A stretch of 64,000 bases of DNA from Symbiodinium natans (GCA_905221605.1 CAJNDS010002343.1:86474-150473), one strand, 5' to 3'; positions 44,777 through 52,985 are shown, counted from the first letter of the stretch. Translations and numbers: made by a program. The notes: a model not told the origin generated them from the letters alone.

Positions 44777-45391
44777 TTAAAACATGCTTGTTTTAAACCT
44801 TGCTATTTTCTCGGCTTTCTCTTGTTGCTTCAATTTCTTCATTTCGTTGTATGACTGTTGTAATAGCTCTCTTGCTGTTAATTGTCGCTCTGGCTGTTTC
44901 ATTACGACGGGTTGTTTTGGTATTGCTTTAGTTTTGACGCTCGGCTGAGCCTCGCGTGCATTCGCGACTTCAATTTCTTCGCTATGTTGCATTATTTCGT
45001 TTTCTTTGTTTTGATATTTGCTTTTCATTTCTTCCTCTATTTCTTTTCTCATCTGTTCCTTCAGTTTAGACCCATACGAGTTTTTCTGTTTATTAACGGG
45101 CAATGTTTCCGAAGGCTGACCTTTACAATTTCTCGGATGTGAATGTTTTAAGCTCTTGGGTAACATCTTTTTATCACAGTCGGGACAATTTACCATCTCT
45201 ACGACCTTTACTGTTCTCGGTAGTTTTTTCGCCGTTGCTTTTGGTTTCGGTTTCTCTTCCGCTTCTTCTTGCTTTGCTTCCTCTTGTTTAATTTCTTGTG
45301 GTTCGGTCGCTTCTTCAATAATATTTTCAACCACCTTTTCATTTGCTTCTTCATTTTGACTTTCTTGAACTTCATTATTAATCGTTTCCAT
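44777..45391 (-). CDS. PLV zinc-finger protein with acidic N-terminus
   Basis: 204 residues. Residues 1-50 are highly acidic (Glu-rich). At 69-89 there is a CPDC ... HSHPRNC signature (Cys69, Cys72, His83 or His85, Cys89), fitting a C2HC-type zinc finger of the kind seen in PLV, virophage and giant-virus proteins. Lys/Glu-rich helical sequence follows to the end, including an LTARELLQ segment. It is likely a nucleic-acid- or protein-binding accessory of the virion or of late gene expression; the exact role is unknown. TCTA lies 10 bases before its ATG. It is divergent to nothing and lies in the minus-strand cluster. Confidence 0.8.
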   Translation of the reverse strand: METINNEVQESQNEEANEKVVENIIEEATEPQEIKQEEAKQEEAEEKPKPKATAKKLPRTVKVVEMVNCPDCDKKMLPKSLKHSHPRNCKGQPSETLPVNKQKNSYGSKLKEQMRKEIEEEMKSKYQNKENEIMQHSEEIEVANAREAQPSVKTKAIPKQPVVMKQPERQLTARELLQQSYNEMKKLKQQEKAEKIARFKTSMF

Positions 45392-45401
45392 ATATTCTAT
45401 A

Positions 45402-45405
45402 TAGA
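45402..45405 (-). promoter_or_regulatory. TCTA late-promoter-like element
   Basis: Reads TCTAtatagaatat-ATG on the minus strand, 10 bases before the start at 45,391. Confidence 0.65.
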
Positions 45406-45421
45406 AATTTTATATGTTATT

Positions 45422-46258
45422 TTAACCTTTAAAAAATGTTATCGTGAATGAAACATCCACCTCGTTTAAATTAATATTTTGGTTAAGATGGTCAGTAAGA
45501 CGAAAATTTAATCTTCTTAATAATTTGTTAGAGACGTCAATATAATCAACAACGCTCAACTCGGAATCATTAATGACCCCTAAGTAAGGAACATTAACGG
45601 GAATCTTTTTAATAATACTTGAGTTACCCGCTACTGTTAATTGGTTATAGTTGCTAATTTCATTACAATGCAAATAAACATTTTTAACAGGTGTTAAATC
45701 AATAAAATTAGTTGTATAAGGTGCTACATTAGTATAAGCGTCGGTTGCTGGGGTTGTGTTGCCAATCACGCGGTTTAAAGAATATAAGTTATTAACATCA
45801 ACAGGGTCACTAAACAAATTTGCCACTGGCGCAACTTCCCCATCAGTGAGAAGAACAAAAATAACTGTTGCATAATTAGAACTGATTGTAAATTTGTTAG
45901 TTGATGTGTTGTAACTTAAAGAATATGTGTTAGGTCTGTCGTTTGTATCCACTAATAGATTAATCGCTATTTGTATGGTTTGTGCTAAATCTACCGCTGT
46001 ATAGTTACCTTCGGGAATTGTTACTTTACGGTAAGTAATACCCGCTATAACACCAGGGGGTATAACTTGATGTCTCCAATAAATATTGTTATTTGTGCTG
46101 TTTATTGAATACCAAGAATGAGGAATGCTTACCTCATGTATTTGACATAACATATTATCTTCTAATTGGACAGTTTCAGGTAAGTCAATAACAAATTCGG
46201 ACGAAGTGCCACTTACTTTATAACTACTATCGATATATACCTTCTTGAACTTAAGCAT
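45422..46258 (-). CDS. Probable penton/minor capsid protein (PLV)
   Basis: 278 residues. The N-terminus reads KVYIDSSYKVSGTSSEF, then an LPETVQL segment and a conserved-looking 'IHEVSIPHSWYSIN' block. This layout (IDS-x-R/K...GT-x-S-x-F...) recurs in a beta-rich protein family that accompanies PLV and Polinton capsid genes. The remainder is rich in beta-strand-forming residues and Asn, and has few charges, as expected for a jelly-roll capsid protein. I infer the pentameric vertex (penton) protein. It is transcribed away from the lipase-like gene from a 44-base shared intergenic region, with TCTA 12 bases before its ATG. It could also be another minor capsid protein. Confidence 0.65.
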   Translation of the reverse strand: MLKFKKVYIDSSYKVSGTSSEFVIDLPETVQLEDNMLCQIHEVSIPHSWYSINSTNNNIYWRHQVIPPGVIAGITYRKVTIPEGNYTAVDLAQTIQIAINLLVDTNDRPNTYSLSYNTSTNKFTISSNYATVIFVLLTDGEVAPVANLFSDPVDVNNLYSLNRVIGNTTPATDAYTNVAPYTTNFIDLTPVKNVYLHCNEISNYNQLTVAGNSSIIKKIPVNVPYLGVINDSELSVVDYIDVSNKLLRRLNFRLTDHLNQNINLNEVDVSFTITFFKG

Positions 46259-46270
46259 TATTAATTAAAT

Positions 46271-46274
46271 TAGA
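46271..46274 (-). promoter_or_regulatory. TCTA late-promoter-like element in the divergent spacer
   Basis: Minus-strand TCTA 12 bases before the penton-like start at 46,258. The plus-strand lipase-like gene sharing this 44-base spacer has no TCTA. Confidence 0.7.
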
Positions 46275-46302
46275 AATAAATTATAAGTTATTTTATAAAG
46301 GA

Positions 46303-46944
46303 ATGTTTAAACATAAAAGAAGAAATGAAGGTGTTTTATACGAATCGCCCAATACAAGAAATAAGATTAATGATGAAGTTAGGGACGAATTAGCAGGAAC
46401 CGAAACGTTCTTAACCGATACGCAAGGTTTAAGACTTGCTTATGAAAACCCAGAAGGGATTTATCAAAATGGTTCTATTTTATACATAGCCGGAACTAAA
46501 AGCGGGAGAGATATTTATGATGATTTAAAATTACCGTTGTATCAAACACAACAAACAAAAAGATATAAGGACGTTGATAAATTCATTAAAGACGGAACTA
46601 TACAAGTTGATGGTAAAAAACTCACAGGTATTACTGACATTATCAGTCATAGTTTAGGTTCGGCGGTGGGACAACAAATAAATAATGATTATGGCAATAT
46701 TTTTAGAAGTAGAAGTTATGGTTCGCCTTTTGTTTCAAGTCAGAGACCAGAAGATACGGGGACAAACCTAAGAATAAGAAAAGCGGGCGACGTTGTTAGT
46801 ATGTTCGATAAAGGCAGTTTAACATTAAACAGAGGAACGTTAGACCCTTTACAAAATCATTCATATCAAGATATAGGTAACGTTAGTAATAAACCAGGAA
46901 ACTTACCAATAACGCAAGAAGAATTTATGGAACAGTTTGATTAA
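46303..46944 (+). CDS. Lipase-class-3-like alpha/beta hydrolase (PLV)
   Basis: 213 residues. The nucleophile elbow ISHSLGSA places Ser117 in an [S/G]HSLG[S/G] context, preceded by a hydrophobic ITDII strand. SYGSPFVS (138-145) resembles the FGSPRVG strand of class 3 lipases. GDVVS (Asp163) and NHSYQD (His186) supply the other triad members in the usual order, so the active site looks complete. Class 3 lipases cleave acylglycerols or phospholipids, and lipase-like genes are known in some PLVs. It may help membrane penetration or release, which is an inference. It begins 44 bases from the divergent penton-like gene and is the one gene of the central cluster besides the GIY-YIG gene without an upstream TCTA. 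Confidence 0.78.
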   Translation: MFKHKRRNEGVLYESPNTRNKINDEVRDELAGTETFLTDTQGLRLAYENPEGIYQNGSILYIAGTKSGRDIYDDLKLPLYQTQQTKRYKDVDKFIKDGTIQVDGKKLTGITDIISHSLGSAVGQQINNDYGNIFRSRSYGSPFVSSQRPEDTGTNLRIRKAGDVVSMFDKGSLTLNRGTLDPLQNHSYQDIGNVSNKPGNLPITQEEFMEQFD

Positions 46945-46951
46945 AATCTTT

Positions 46952-46955
46952 TCTA
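46952..46955 (+). promoter_or_regulatory. TCTA late-promoter-like element
   Basis: Reads TCTAaataatattaat-aATG, 13 bases before the start at 46,969. Confidence 0.7.
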
Positions 46956-46968
46956 AATAATATTAATA

Positions 46969-47163
46969 ATGTTTGCTTATAAAACAACATCATACGAGAA
47001 GGTAGAGAAGCCAAAGTCCGAGAAAAAGTTTAAACAAAACAGTTACGAGGAAATACGAAAAATCGTAGAAGACGGCGGAGAGATGAAGCTGAAGGAGACA
47101 ATTAAAACAAGGAAAGACAATAATAAAACTGAAAATAAAATTAAGTTTAATTTATTTGATTAA
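46969..47163 (+). CDS. PLV small basic protein
   Basis: 64 residues with about one third Lys/Arg and many Glu, ending in KFNLFD. It has no Cys and no recognised motif. It lies between the lipase-like gene and the capsid gene with 24- and 44-base spacers and carries its own TCTA element, which argues that it is a real expressed gene. It may be a DNA-condensing or capsid-associated peptide; this is an inference. Confidence 0.65.
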   Translation: MFAYKTTSYEKVEKPKSEKKFKQNSYEEIRKIVEDGGEMKLKETIKTRKDNNKTENKIKFNLFD

Positions 47164-47186
47164 ATTTATTATAAAAATATTAATTA

Positions 47187-47190
47187 TCTA
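47187..47190 (+). promoter_or_regulatory. TCTA late-promoter-like element (capsid gene)
   Basis: TCTA 17 bases before the capsid ATG at 47,208 in a spacer that is almost entirely A and T. Confidence 0.7.
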
Positions 47191-47207
47191 ATCATAAATA
47201 TATAAGT

Positions 47208-48650
47208 ATGGAAACGTTCGCACCCGAAGATATCCTTATTGATAATTTAAGCTTTAAATTAAACAAAGGTAGTTCATACATTCAAGACCGTCGTTCTGTG
47301 TCATTCTGGCCGACTGGTTCAAATATCTATAAAAGCAATAGCGGTAATCGTGTATTAAAATTTTCATTAAACGGCGAAGACAACACATGGTTAGACCCTC
47401 AATCAGTTCGCATTTTCTTTACATTACAAAACTTAGACCTTGGCGATTATGATAATAAACTTCGTCCATTATCACCCGCTTATTCTTTCTTCAGACGAAT
47501 GCGAATTATTGCTGGTAATCAAGTTGTTGAAGACTTTGATAATTATAACCGAGTTCATCATATGTTCTCTAAAATGATGTCTGCAGGAGCACGAAAAGAC
47601 GAAGCAAACGAAAGTTTCGGATATAGATATGATGACGAAGTAAGAACATTATATGCCGACGGAGTAACACCCGAATTAAAATATGAAGTTAACGGTTATA
47701 ATTGCCAAGGATTTAAAAACAAAATGACAGTTTGTTTCAAACCATTATGTGGCCTCTTTTCACAATTTAAATATTTACCATTAAAATATATGGGAAACTT
47801 AACAATCGAATTAGAACTCGTAACGAATGCAACTGATTGTATTATTGATTATAATGATGATACCGCGAACACTGCCGTAGGCAATCGTTTCGTAAATAAT
47901 GTTAATCCCGCAGACGCGGGACAAGAAAACGCAAGATACAGAAATACAAGTATTCAATGGGAAATTAATAACGCTCGTGTTGTTTGCGATGTCTGCACCT
48001 TAGATAATAACTTAAATAATGAATATGTTAAGCATCTTTTAGAAGGTAAAGGATTACCCATTACTTATACCACTTATATTACTCAATCACAAGCATTAAC
48101 AGGAAACGACAATTTTAGCGTTCAAGTTATTCGTTCAGTATCTAAATTAGTAGCATCGTTTGTTACATTTTACAAGAGCGGAGACCCAAGCACAGGTTTC
48201 GAATACTGCGATAAAGAGTTCTGTCGCTTCTATCATCCACAACAGGCATCGTTTCCCGCGAACGAAGGAATATATGACCCCGATTTGGATTTAGAATTTC
48301 AGATTCAATTAGGTTCTAAATTGTATCCAGAATACCCTTGTGCTTCGATTACCGAGTGCTACTATCATTTACGAAAGGCATTAAACTTACCAATGTTTCA
48401 TCAACATTCATTATCAATTGATTTTAAACAATATCGCGATAGACAATTTGTCTTTGCTTTCTCCTTTGAAAAAGTGCCGGATAGTAGTTATACAGGAATT
48501 AATACACGTGCAGGGCAACAAATGTTATTAAAAGTTAAACCCGCCAATGCTTCAATAACTAATACGAATATGCCAGATAGTGTTTATTTAACCCTATTGA
48601 GTGAGCAAATTTTAGAAATTAAGGATTTAGGGCTCAAGGTATTCGATTAG
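47208..48650 (+). CDS. MCP: Major capsid protein, double jelly-roll (PLV)
   Basis: 480 residues. The N-terminal region has YIQDRRSVSFWPTGSN, FRRMRIIAGNQVVEDFDNYN and the following HHMFSKMM segment. These match the capsid signature of Polinton-like viruses (RAR-x-IAG-x-Q-VED-x-D-x-YNR-x-H). GLFSQFKYLPLKYMGNLTIELEL (near 184-206) fits the end of the first jelly roll, and the second half is again beta-rich. The length fits DJR capsid proteins of small eukaryotic DNA viruses. It forms trimers that tile the icosahedral shell together with the penton-like protein. The stop codon lies inside a 14-base tandem repeat. Assignment by pattern recognition is strong, but the exact PLV subgroup is not determined. 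Confidence 0.88.
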   Translation: METFAPEDILIDNLSFKLNKGSSYIQDRRSVSFWPTGSNIYKSNSGNRVLKFSLNGEDNTWLDPQSVRIFFTLQNLDLGDYDNKLRPLSPAYSFFRRMRIIAGNQVVEDFDNYNRVHHMFSKMMSAGARKDEANESFGYRYDDEVRTLYADGVTPELKYEVNGYNCQGFKNKMTVCFKPLCGLFSQFKYLPLKYMGNLTIELELVTNATDCIIDYNDDTANTAVGNRFVNNVNPADAGQENARYRNTSIQWEINNARVVCDVCTLDNNLNNEYVKHLLEGKGLPITYTTYITQSQALTGNDNFSVQVIRSVSKLVASFVTFYKSGDPSTGFEYCDKEFCRFYHPQQASFPANEGIYDPDLDLEFQIQLGSKLYPEYPCASITECYYHLRKALNLPMFHQHSLSIDFKQYRDRQFVFAFSFEKVPDSSYTGINTRAGQQMLLKVKPANASITNTNMPDSVYLTLLSEQILEIKDLGLKVFD

Positions 48651-48687
48651 GTGTATTCGATTAGGTGTATTCGATTAGGTGTATTGA
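48639..48687 (+). repeat. 14-bp tandem repeat at the capsid stop codon
   Basis: Three perfect copies of 'gtattcgattaggt' plus a half copy. The first contains the MCP stop codon TAG, so the gene's last 12 bases have been tandemly duplicated downstream. Confidence 0.92.
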
Positions 48688-48743
48688 AAAACTATATAAA
48701 ATGTTATAAAGAAATAATACTTTATAATATATTATAGGATAGT

Positions 48744-49574
48744 ATGCCGAGAAAACAAATAGATTATAGCAATACTCATTTTTACAAAATTGTTTGTAAG
48801 GATACAAACATAACCGAGTGTTATGTAGGTCATACGACAGATTTTGTTAAACGGAGATACGCGCACAAAAACATTTGCTACAAAGAAGAAGACAGACATT
48901 ATAACATATACTTGTATGAGTTTATTCGTGAAAATGGAGGGTGGGATAATTGGGAGATTATTAATATTGAAACAAGAAGTTGTAGAGACAGTTTAGAAGC
49001 AAAGACAATTGAGCGCGAACTCACCGAACAATTGAAAGCAAACTTAAACAGAGTTAAAGCAATTGAAACAAAAGAAGAAAAATCAGTAAGAAAGAAAATC
49101 TGGAGAGACAATAACCCAGAATATAACAAACAATATTACCAAGACCATAAAGAAGAACATAACGCTCGCTCTAAACAATACCGAGAAGACCACAAAGAAG
49201 AAATTCAAGAATGGAAAAAGAAGCATTATGAAGAAAACAAAGAAGACATTTTAACAAAACAAAAAGAAAAGTATGAAGAGAACAAAGAAATAATTTTAGA
49301 AAGAAACAAGAAATGGAGAGATGAACACCGAGAAGAACAAAAAGAATACCATAAGCAATACAGAGAAAACAACAAGGAAAAGGTAGCAGAAAGAAAAAAG
49401 AAATGTGTAGAGAAAAAGAAAGACGAGTATTTACAGAAGAAGCGTGACTATTACCAAAGTAAAAAAGAAAAGCAATTATGTGAATGTGGTTCAATGGTTA
49501 GTTCATGTGAGAAATCAAGACACCTTAAATCACAAAAACATCAAACATATCTAAAACAACAACAAGAAATTTAA
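48744..49574 (+). CDS. GIY-YIG nuclease with Lys/Glu repeats and C-terminal zinc finger
   Basis: 276 residues. FYKIVCKD (13-20) and ECYVGHT (25-31) give the GIY-YIG core with YVG in the second strand, followed by the catalytic-type Arg (DFVKRR, 33-38), His41 and a Glu-rich helix (EAKTIERE, 85-92) that supplies the metal-binding Glu. Residues 110-240 are degenerate 12-17 residue repeats of the form Y-x-E-N-K-E / K-x-W-R-D, very rich in Lys and Glu. The C-terminus has CECGSMVSSC...H...KH, a zinc-binding tail found on similar nucleases of algal viruses. It may act as a homing-type or replication-associated nuclease. It lacks TCTA and sits between two late-type genes. Confidence 0.82.
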   Translation: MPRKQIDYSNTHFYKIVCKDTNITECYVGHTTDFVKRRYAHKNICYKEEDRHYNIYLYEFIRENGGWDNWEIINIETRSCRDSLEAKTIERELTEQLKANLNRVKAIETKEEKSVRKKIWRDNNPEYNKQYYQDHKEEHNARSKQYREDHKEEIQEWKKKHYEENKEDILTKQKEKYEENKEIILERNKKWRDEHREEQKEYHKQYRENNKEKVAERKKKCVEKKKDEYLQKKRDYYQSKKEKQLCECGSMVSSCEKSRHLKSQKHQTYLKQQQEI

Positions 49575-49582
49575 TATAACAT

Positions 49583-49601
49583 TCTAATAATAATTTATCT
49601 A
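49583..49601 (+). promoter_or_regulatory. Two TCTA late-promoter-like elements (fibre gene)
   Basis: TCTA at 49,583-49,586 and 49,598-49,601; the second is 12 bases before the ATG at 49,614. Confidence 0.7.
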
Positions 49602-49613
49602 ATTATTATTATA

Positions 49614-51971
49614 ATGGTTCTTACTTTAAACAACACAAATACACTTACAGCAGATAATGTTATTGTTGGTGGAACAGACATTTCTTTGTTATATGCCACA
49701 AAAACAGAATTAGGAGACATCAACACCGCGAATTCTTCAAACATACAAGCAAACACCGACTCTATAGATGTTTTAAACACAAAGCAACTACAAAACTTTC
49801 ATAATATCAGTTCTTTAACGCACTTATTAGATACGGAGTATCAAACAAACACCACCTTAACGAGCACATTTTACAATAAAACAGAAATAGACTCAACCTT
49901 TACGAATTATTACACACAAACTCAAATAGACACAAATTTATCAACAAATTACCAGACCAACACCCAATTAGGAACAAATTATTATAATAAAACCGAAGTA
50001 GACGGATTAATAGCAGGAGGAGGAGGAGACACTTATACAACAACAGAAGTAGATAATTTACTTGCTTTAAGAGTTCCAGTAAGTGATTTTACCAATAGAT
50101 TTAGTGCTAATCCTATTATTGATTGTTCTGCCCCTACTGTTATTCATAGTGGATTAACATTAAATAATTCAACAATAAATATTTCCCCAGTAGCAGGATT
50201 ATTATTTAGTAATCAAACCGGAGGAGGTGATAAAGTTTTAGCAGAGTTTAAGAACGCTACGAGTTATATAACTTTGCAAGGGGATAAGATATTTTGCAAT
50301 AATACATCAGACGATGCAATTAAACAACTTGATTTAACTAATAATAATGCAGGGTATAAAATGAGTGGGAAAATAGAAACGCCAACAGGTGGTTTAGTAG
50401 TGGAAAATACAGCAGACGCTAATTTATCATTTACCGTTAGAAATACTGATAATTATATTACTTTTAATAATGATAATATCGATTGTTATAATTCAGTTGG
50501 CGATACTGGTAGAATATTAAACTTAAATAATAATGCTAATCAATATGTTAAATCACATTCCTTATTAGTAGATACAGGAACGGAAACATTAACAAGCGGG
50601 TATAATTTGGATGTTGTTGATAGTGCGATTATTAGACAGAATTTAAAAGTTGATGGTAATTTAGATTTAACAAATGATTTAAATTTTGACGGTGAAAATT
50701 GTAATATATCTAATAACTCAGGACTTACATTTTATAAAGATACAACAGATGCGTCGAATGTTATGACTGTAAAAAATGCACAAGGATATTTAAAATTTAA
50801 TTCATTTAATATTAATGCTTATAACACAAGCAACGACAGTTCATCATTGCTTTTATTAAATACTGCTAACGGTAATGGTGTTTATTGTTTAAGTTTAGGC
50901 ATCGGAGCAATTCAAGGAGCAAATAAACTAAATGTAAGTGGCGGGAATGCTAATTTTGGTGGCACTTCATCATTTCAAAACATAGCAACTTTTAATAGTG
51001 ATATTTATATTAATAATTCAGGGAGAATATTTCAAAGAGCAGACGTTAATAATTCATTAAATGTAATATCAACAGAAGAAATTAATTTTTCATTACAATC
51101 AAATAGAACAACCGACCCAACAACAGGAACAATAGCACTACAATTAAACGACACTAACGGAATTACTATTAATAGAGCAGTTACAAATAACTTAACTTTT
51201 AATAGTATTGGTAATATCGTTGGTGAGGCAGATGTTATTAGTTGGGGGCGCTTTATGTTTCAAAATAGTAGTGAGTTTAAAGAAGTATTGGACGGACAAT
51301 ATAAATTGTTTGTTCGAAATGGAGACACGTTAGGCGACATTAATTTAACTGTTGGATTAGAAAGTAGCACACCAGAAATTAAAATAACTGATGGAAAAGT
51401 AAAAATGAATAACTTAGAAATAACACAAGAGACAATAAGCACCGTAGACCAAATACAATTTTTAAATACTGACGCAGGAGGTGAATATGCATTTTATTTT
51501 GGTAGTGTTTCAGTATCGAATGATGTGTTTTCAATTTCACCAGGTGGCATTCTCGTTAATGGAGATATTGAATATACAGGGTCTTTAATTCCAAGTTCCG
51601 ATAAACGTTTGAAAAAAGATATTAAGGAACTTAACCAAAAAAAAGCAGTGGAATTAGTTAAATACATTGTTCCAAAAACATATCATTTTATTGACGACAG
51701 ACAAAAGGGTAAATCATGTTGTGGTTTTATTGCTAATGACTTTTTAAGTAAAAAAGTCCCAGATGAATGGCAAAATATAGTTAAAGAAGGCAAAGACGGA
51801 TATTTAAAGTTTGATTATACTTCTTGTGTTCCTATTTTATGGAGTGCATTACAAGCAACAATAAATGAAGTAGAAGAATTAAAAGATTTAGTAAAAACAA
51901 TGAAAAAGGAAATGGCAACGATGAAAGGAGAAATAACAAAGTTGAAAAAGAAAATTAAGGATGATGATTAA
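49614..51971 (+). CDS. Fibre/spike protein with C-terminal S74 intramolecular chaperone
   Basis: 785 residues. Residues about 85-155 hold repeated YYNKTEID / TTTEVDNL phrases typical of trimeric tail and fibre shafts. A long Asn/Thr-rich beta-repeat region runs to about 650. From residue 661 the motif SSDKRLKKDI starts a peptidase S74 / endosialidase-type chaperone domain. In this family the Ser and a following Lys or Asp drive autocleavage just before the Ser, after the trimer has folded. The last 35 residues form a Lys/Glu coiled coil, also usual for the domain. It probably makes a trimeric receptor-binding fibre attached to capsid or penton. Two TCTA elements precede it. Residues are counted by eye. 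Confidence 0.87.
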   Translation: MVLTLNNTNTLTADNVIVGGTDISLLYATKTELGDINTANSSNIQANTDSIDVLNTKQLQNFHNISSLTHLLDTEYQTNTTLTSTFYNKTEIDSTFTNYYTQTQIDTNLSTNYQTNTQLGTNYYNKTEVDGLIAGGGGDTYTTTEVDNLLALRVPVSDFTNRFSANPIIDCSAPTVIHSGLTLNNSTINISPVAGLLFSNQTGGGDKVLAEFKNATSYITLQGDKIFCNNTSDDAIKQLDLTNNNAGYKMSGKIETPTGGLVVENTADANLSFTVRNTDNYITFNNDNIDCYNSVGDTGRILNLNNNANQYVKSHSLLVDTGTETLTSGYNLDVVDSAIIRQNLKVDGNLDLTNDLNFDGENCNISNNSGLTFYKDTTDASNVMTVKNAQGYLKFNSFNINAYNTSNDSSSLLLLNTANGNGVYCLSLGIGAIQGANKLNVSGGNANFGGTSSFQNIATFNSDIYINNSGRIFQRADVNNSLNVISTEEINFSLQSNRTTDPTTGTIALQLNDTNGITINRAVTNNLTFNSIGNIVGEADVISWGRFMFQNSSEFKEVLDGQYKLFVRNGDTLGDINLTVGLESSTPEIKITDGKVKMNNLEITQETISTVDQIQFLNTDAGGEYAFYFGSVSVSNDVFSISPGGILVNGDIEYTGSLIPSSDKRLKKDIKELNQKKAVELVKYIVPKTYHFIDDRQKGKSCCGFIANDFLSKKVPDEWQNIVKEGKDGYLKFDYTSCVPILWSALQATINEVEELKDLVKTMKKEMATMKGEITKLKKKIKDDD

Positions 51972-51995
51972 TAATATTATAGCAAAATAATATTA

Positions 51996-52790
51996 TTAAT
52001 CTATAACTAATTTAGCATCAAACCTTTTATAAAACATATCATTTACGTCTGCTTTCATCAAGTTAATGAATAAAAAACTATACGGTTCTTCTGTAGCTAA
52101 ATTATACACTTCCAATAATAATTTCTTTGCTTCTGCAAGATTTTTAGTATCTGCTACAGAAGATTTTTTAATCAATACGGCGCTTAATTCCTCAACCATT
52201 GTTTCTATTTCTTTGTAATTCCTTAATCTAAAGAAGAACAACTGACGACTATTGACACGAATTATTGGAGACAGTGCGTTAAATTTTTGTGTTGCAGTGA
52301 TAATACATATCGCTTTATGTCGTCCCCTTACATATAATTGATTTAATAATGGACTGTTGCGTGAAAAACTCTTTGAATCAGCAAAATCATCAACAATAAT
52401 TAATATTGAATGCAATTGCTTGTGTCCATTCTTCTTTTGATACTCAGTTATTTTATGTTGTCTGTTTATGACTTCTTCTAATTCCGAGGGGTTGTATTCA
52501 TCAAACATACATTTTTCTTTCTCTAAATCCACCTTCAAATCGTTCTGAATATACCTTTTAACAGGAGTCCAGTTAGGGTCAATTGAAACAGAGGGCGACC
52601 ATACATATATTCTTGCGAAAACATCGCGATAAATGTCTAATATCATTGACTGTAATAATATGCCTTTACCACTTCCAGAAGGGCCAGTTATTATTTGACT
52701 GAAAGGTAATCTCGGGGCTACTTCATATTTAGATTGTTTGAACTCGTATTCTTTGACATTAACAGGTTTAACTATCGGAATGTTTGACAT
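51996..52790 (-). CDS. DNA-packaging ATPase, A32/FtsK-HerA type (PLV)
   Basis: 264 residues. Walker A is ITGPSGSGKG (residues 34-43, Lys42) and Walker B is ILIIVDDFAD (129-138). TATQKF (165-170) is a sensor-like motif and LYVRGRHK (152-159) could supply the arginine finger. The size and motif order match the genome-packaging ATPases of PLVs, Polintons, virophages and poxvirus A32. It pumps viral DNA into preformed capsids. It converges on the fibre gene (24-base spacer) and diverges from a row of small plus-strand genes. TCTA lies 13 bases before its ATG. Confidence 0.9.
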   Translation of the reverse strand: MSNIPIVKPVNVKEYEFKQSKYEVAPRLPFSQIITGPSGSGKGILLQSMILDIYRDVFARIYVWSPSVSIDPNWTPVKRYIQNDLKVDLEKEKCMFDEYNPSELEEVINRQHKITEYQKKNGHKQLHSILIIVDDFADSKSFSRNSPLLNQLYVRGRHKAICIITATQKFNALSPIIRVNSRQLFFFRLRNYKEIETMVEELSAVLIKKSSVADTKNLAEAKKLLLEVYNLATEEPYSFLFINLMKADVNDMFYKRFDAKLVID

Positions 52791-52803
52791 TATTATTAAT
52801 ACA

Positions 52804-52807
52804 TAGA
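52804..52807 (-). promoter_or_regulatory. TCTA late-promoter-like element (ATPase gene)
   Basis: Minus-strand TCTA 13 bases before the start at 52,790. Confidence 0.65.
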
Positions 52808-52829
52808 AAATTATATCGTTATTTAATAT

Positions 52830-52985
52830 ATGTATAACTACAAAAACTATATAGATGTAATAGATGAGATAGAGAAATTAGACGAAGTAATAAAAACACC
52901 AAGATACAGAATGTGTTGTCGTAGTTTGTTAGAGTTCTTGAAAGCCGTTTGTTATTATCTTAAAAATATGAAAAAATCTAAATAA
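52830..52985 (+). CDS. PLV small ORF
   Basis: 51 residues starting MYNYKNYIDVIDEIEKLDEV, with a Cys-Cys-Arg segment and a basic C-terminus. It starts 39 bases from the divergent ATPase gene and ends 5 bases before the next start codon, filling the spacer exactly. That tight fit is the main evidence. No family is recognised and there is no TCTA element. Confidence 0.5.
   Translation: MYNYKNYIDVIDEIEKLDEVIKTPRYRMCCRSLLEFLKAVCYYLKNMKKSK
52977..52980 (+). promoter_or_regulatory. TCTA late-promoter-like element
   Basis: Reads TCTAaataatatta-ATG, 10 bases before the start at 52,991. It overlaps the end of the preceding small frame. Confidence 0.65.

Noticed and set aside
49171-49494. 107-codon minus-strand frame inside the GIY-YIG gene
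   Set aside because: Antisense shadow of the Lys/Glu repeats, giving a Phe/Leu/Cys-rich chain.
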